This document shows, one piece after another, positions 61,864 to 64,000 of a stretch of DNA of 64,000 nt. Every line of letters begins with the position of its first letter. The first letter of the stretch is position 1. The DNA comes from CAIKMD01 sp035605975 (GTDB lineage: Bacteria > Pseudomonadota > Alphaproteobacteria > ATCC43930 > CGMCC-115725), in assembly GCA_035605975.1 (NCBI GenBank), contig DATNGG010000140.1, positions 1 to 64,000 on the forward strand, read 5' to 3'. The notes below the pieces were generated by a model that was given only the letters and a program-made list of their open reading frames with translations, had not been told where the DNA came from and searched no databases. The position numbers were made by a program, and so were the translations under genes.

Positions 61864-62621
61864 TGTCGCGGTCCGCCGAGCGCCAACTGGTGCGCGCCAT
61901 CCGGCTGTCGGCGATCGTGCTGGTGATCGCGCTGTGGGATGTGGCGCTGCGCTGGGGCTGGATCGATCCGCTGTTTCTCGCAAGCCCGCTCGACACGCTG
62001 ATCCATATCCGCGCCGTCGTGGTCGAGGCGAAGCTCGATATCGCCGCGACCGTGACCGCCTTCCTCGTCGCCTTCGTGACGGGGGTAATCTTCGCGCTCG
62101 GCATCGGCTTCGCGATCAGCCTCTCGAACTACAGCCGTCTTGTGTTCCTGCCGGTTCTGGTGCTCGGCGTGACCATCCCCAAGGTCACGCTGATGCCGCT
62201 CTTCATCCTATGGTTCGGCATCGCCCGGCTTCCGGTGATCGTCTTCGGCGCGCTTTCCGCCTTCTTCCCGATGGTGGTGAACGTGCTGATCGCCGGCAAC
62301 GAGGTGAAGCCCGCGCAGGTGCTGCTGGCCCGCGCCATGGGGCTCAGCCGCGTGCAGATCTATCGCAAGGTGGTGTTCCCCGCGATGCTGCCCGTTCTGT
62401 CGTCGGGCCTGTTCTATGCCTGCAATGCGGCGATGATGGGCGTCTTCATCGTCGAGCTGGCGCTCGACCGCCACGGCATGGGCGCCTATGTCCACGATTT
62501 GGCGATGACCTTCCGCACCGCCGACATGTATGCGGCCGTGGTACTCACCGCCGGCATGACGGTGCTGATCAATATGGCGCTTTGGTATATCGCGCGGTAT
62601 TTTGGCCGCTGGCGCAATTAG
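61860..62621 (+). CDS. ABC importer permease, SsuC/TauC type (system D, second permease)
   Basis: The 253-residue permease has the docking loop KPAQVLLARAMGLSRVQIYRKVVFP and six helices. It is the same length as the preceding permease but clearly different in sequence, so system D, like system A, appears to use two unlike permease subunits with one ATPase. The start is the first of two adjacent ATGs. Confidence 0.9.
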   Translation: MMSRSAERQLVRAIRLSAIVLVIALWDVALRWGWIDPLFLASPLDTLIHIRAVVVEAKLDIAATVTAFLVAFVTGVIFALGIGFAISLSNYSRLVFLPVLVLGVTIPKVTLMPLFILWFGIARLPVIVFGALSAFFPMVVNVLIAGNEVKPAQVLLARAMGLSRVQIYRKVVFPAMLPVLSSGLFYACNAAMMGVFIVELALDRHGMGAYVHDLAMTFRTADMYAAVVLTAGMTVLINMALWYIARYFGRWRN

Positions 62622-62650
62622 AGACGCATGAAAAGGCAGGGGGCTCGCCG

Positions 62651-63601
62651 ATGAAATCCCGGTTCCTGTGGACGCTTCTTCTGATCGCGGTCTCGGCCAG
62701 CACGGCCGCGGCGGCGGACAAGGTCAAATACGGCACGGCGGTCAAGCTCTCGCCAGTCTATTACTTGCCGGTGCTGGCGGGCCAGGAACAAGGGATTTTC
62801 AAGAAAAACAATCTCGATGTCGAATGGGTCCCGGCGAATAGCGGCCCCGACTTTCAACGGGATCTCGCCGCCGGCGCGATCGAAATCGGCTCCTCGACCG
62901 GTGCGACCGACATCCCCGCGATCGGCCGCGGCGCGCCCTCGATCATCGTTGCCAATCTGCAATCGAAAGATAATTTCGGCATTTGGGTTTCGACCAAAGG
63001 CCGCATCAAGACGATCGCCGACCTCAAAGGTGCGAAGATCGGCGTCTCGCGTCTATCCGGGGCCGAGGATTCCTACGGCAAGCTAGTTGCCAGCAAGATC
63101 GGCATCAAAGACATCCAATTCACCGCGACAGGCGGCGTGCAACCGAGCATGGCGCTGCTGCTCACGGGGCAAGTCGACGGGGTCGTGCTCACGCCTCACC
63201 AGATGATCGATCTCGCGCTTGAAGGCAAGGTCAAGGAGATCGCCGAAGTCGAGAAGTACAAACCGCAGCCGTGGGTTTCTTATACGGTTACCGCCAACAA
63301 GGACTTCGTCAGCAAGCAACCCGATGTCGCTCGGCGGGTCATCCATTCGATCCTTGAAGCGAATGCCTTCATCATGAGCCCGGCCGGGAAGCCCTGGGCG
63401 ATCGCGACCATGAAGAAGCTCAATCACTACTCCGACGCCGCGGCGCCGGCGGTCTATGCCGAGACCTCGCTCAGCACCGACGGGAAAATCACGCGCCAGG
63501 CAATCAAGAACGTCGTCGATTTCATGCTCGAATACAAACTTATCAAGGCAAGCGAAGTGGCGAACATCGATGCGCTCTTCACCGACAAGTTCGTCAAATA
63601 G
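62651..63601 (+). CDS. ABC importer substrate-binding protein, NMT1/SsuA type (system D)
   Basis: The 316-residue receptor has a signal peptide (MKSRFLWTLLLIAVSASTAAAA, cut near residue 22) and a two-lobed body: VYYLPVLAGQEQGIFKKNNLDVEWVPA, AGAIEIGSSTGATDIPAIGRG, IADLKGAKIGVSRLSGAEDSY and VDGVVLTPHQMIDLALEGK. AGGGGG precedes the ATG. It captures the ligand for the two permeases upstream. The stop lies directly against the end of a convergent peptidase gene. Confidence 0.9.
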   Translation: MKSRFLWTLLLIAVSASTAAAADKVKYGTAVKLSPVYYLPVLAGQEQGIFKKNNLDVEWVPANSGPDFQRDLAAGAIEIGSSTGATDIPAIGRGAPSIIVANLQSKDNFGIWVSTKGRIKTIADLKGAKIGVSRLSGAEDSYGKLVASKIGIKDIQFTATGGVQPSMALLLTGQVDGVVLTPHQMIDLALEGKVKEIAEVEKYKPQPWVSYTVTANKDFVSKQPDVARRVIHSILEANAFIMSPAGKPWAIATMKKLNHYSDAAAPAVYAETSLSTDGKITRQAIKNVVDFMLEYKLIKASEVANIDALFTDKFVK

Positions 63602-64000
63602 TCAGCGGCGTTTGTCCTGGTTGCAAAGGTCGGCGATCACCCGTGCATAGACGCAGCTGGCCTTGTAGAGGGCGTCGATGGTGAAGGATCGCCGGTAAGA
63701 GTGCCGCGTCGAGCGCGGCCCATAGGTGATTGCCGGCACGCCGATCTCGTTGAAGGGATTGATGTCGCGCCACATGCTGCAGGTCGGCGGATCGGGCGGC
63801 AGCGGCGCCTCGCCGAACGTCGCCTCATGGGCGCGGCGCAGCGACGCGGTGAGCCGGTCGGCATTCTTCGCTTCATAACCGGGTTTGAAGAGATAGAGCT
63901 CGGTATCGCTTGCCGGAACGCCGGCCTCCGCGAGGGCAGAAGCGATCTCCTCGCGCAGGATCAGCGGGTCCTGCCCAGGGACGATGAAAGCGCCGACATA
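63602..64000 (-). CDS. M20-family metallopeptidase, C-terminal part (runs off the window)
   Basis: Read leftward from the window edge, 132 codons end in TGA at 63602-63604. The C-terminal part shows MWRDINPFNEIGVPAITYGP and then TRHSYRRSFTIDALYKASCVYARVIADLC. The latter is the end of ArgE/DapE/carboxypeptidase G2-type proteins, in which the His before the last helix is a metal ligand. Upstream residues (LILREEIASALAEAG) fit the dimerisation domain. M20 enzymes remove acyl or carbamoyl groups from amino acid-like amides, in keeping with the other amide hydrolases here. The N-terminal two thirds lie outside. Confidence 0.75.
   Translation of the reverse strand, partial: YVGAFIVPGQDPLILREEIASALAEAGVPASDTELYLFKPGYEAKNADRLTASLRRAHEATFGEAPLPPDPPTCSMWRDINPFNEIGVPAITYGPRSTRHSYRRSFTIDALYKASCVYARVIADLCNQDKRR

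Overview
The window is GC-rich DNA of a Gram-negative bacterium. The gene content (a split gsp type II secretion cluster, Rieske/LigAB aromatic catabolism, many SsuABC/TauABC-type importers, a Liv importer) and codon style fit a soil alphaproteobacterium, most likely Hyphomicrobiales (Bradyrhizobium-like). That placement is inference from gene content. I see no rRNA, tRNA or CRISPR array.

Left part (1-28.6 kb): a methyltransferase, a decayed DUF2182 gene, a cupin protein and an orphan TRAP solute receptor lead into a type II secretion system (T2SS). The T2SS is rearranged. gspE-F-G-H-I-J-L-M-N read leftward (11910 to 4707) as one overlapping operon, with gspO just upstream. gspK sits alone on the other strand (3764), preceded by a 3' relic of gspD, while the intact gspD lies 22 kb away (26190). 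A second gspK (14100) is translationally coupled to a secreted GH26-like hydrolase. Two further exported proteins (a linker-containing glycoside hydrolase and a propeller-like protein) lie beside it and are plausible T2SS cargo. A TolC-HlyD-RND efflux operon, divergent from an RpiR-type regulator, separates this block from gspD.

Right part (28.9-64 kb): directly after an integrase-like relic begins a dense catabolic region. It holds four single-subunit phthalate-type Rieske oxygenases, two LLM flavin monooxygenases, a LigA/LigB ring-cleavage dioxygenase, an ACMSD/LigJ-type amidohydrolase, two alpha/beta hydrolases (one with an abnormal nucleophile elbow), a creatininase-family amidohydrolase, an isochorismatase-fold hydrolase, a lactonase-like metallo-beta-lactamase, two NodB-type deacetylases, a YciI-like protein and the end of an M20 peptidase. 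Four ABC importers accompany them: two NMT1/SsuA types with unequal permease pairs, one Fbp/PotB type without an ATPase gene, and one complete LivKHMGF. Regulators are an IclR protein (35183) and a MarR protein (55072).

As a whole the right part looks like uptake plus ring hydroxylation, ring cleavage and amide/ester hydrolysis of one or more aromatic, probably nitrogen- or carboxyl-bearing, compounds. The substrate cannot be read from sequence. The best sequence-level evidence of regulation is a pair of matching 18-bp operators in front of the amidohydrolase gene (36153) and the third Rieske gene (40290), on either side of the region next to the IclR gene. No oxygenase reductase gene is visible in the window.
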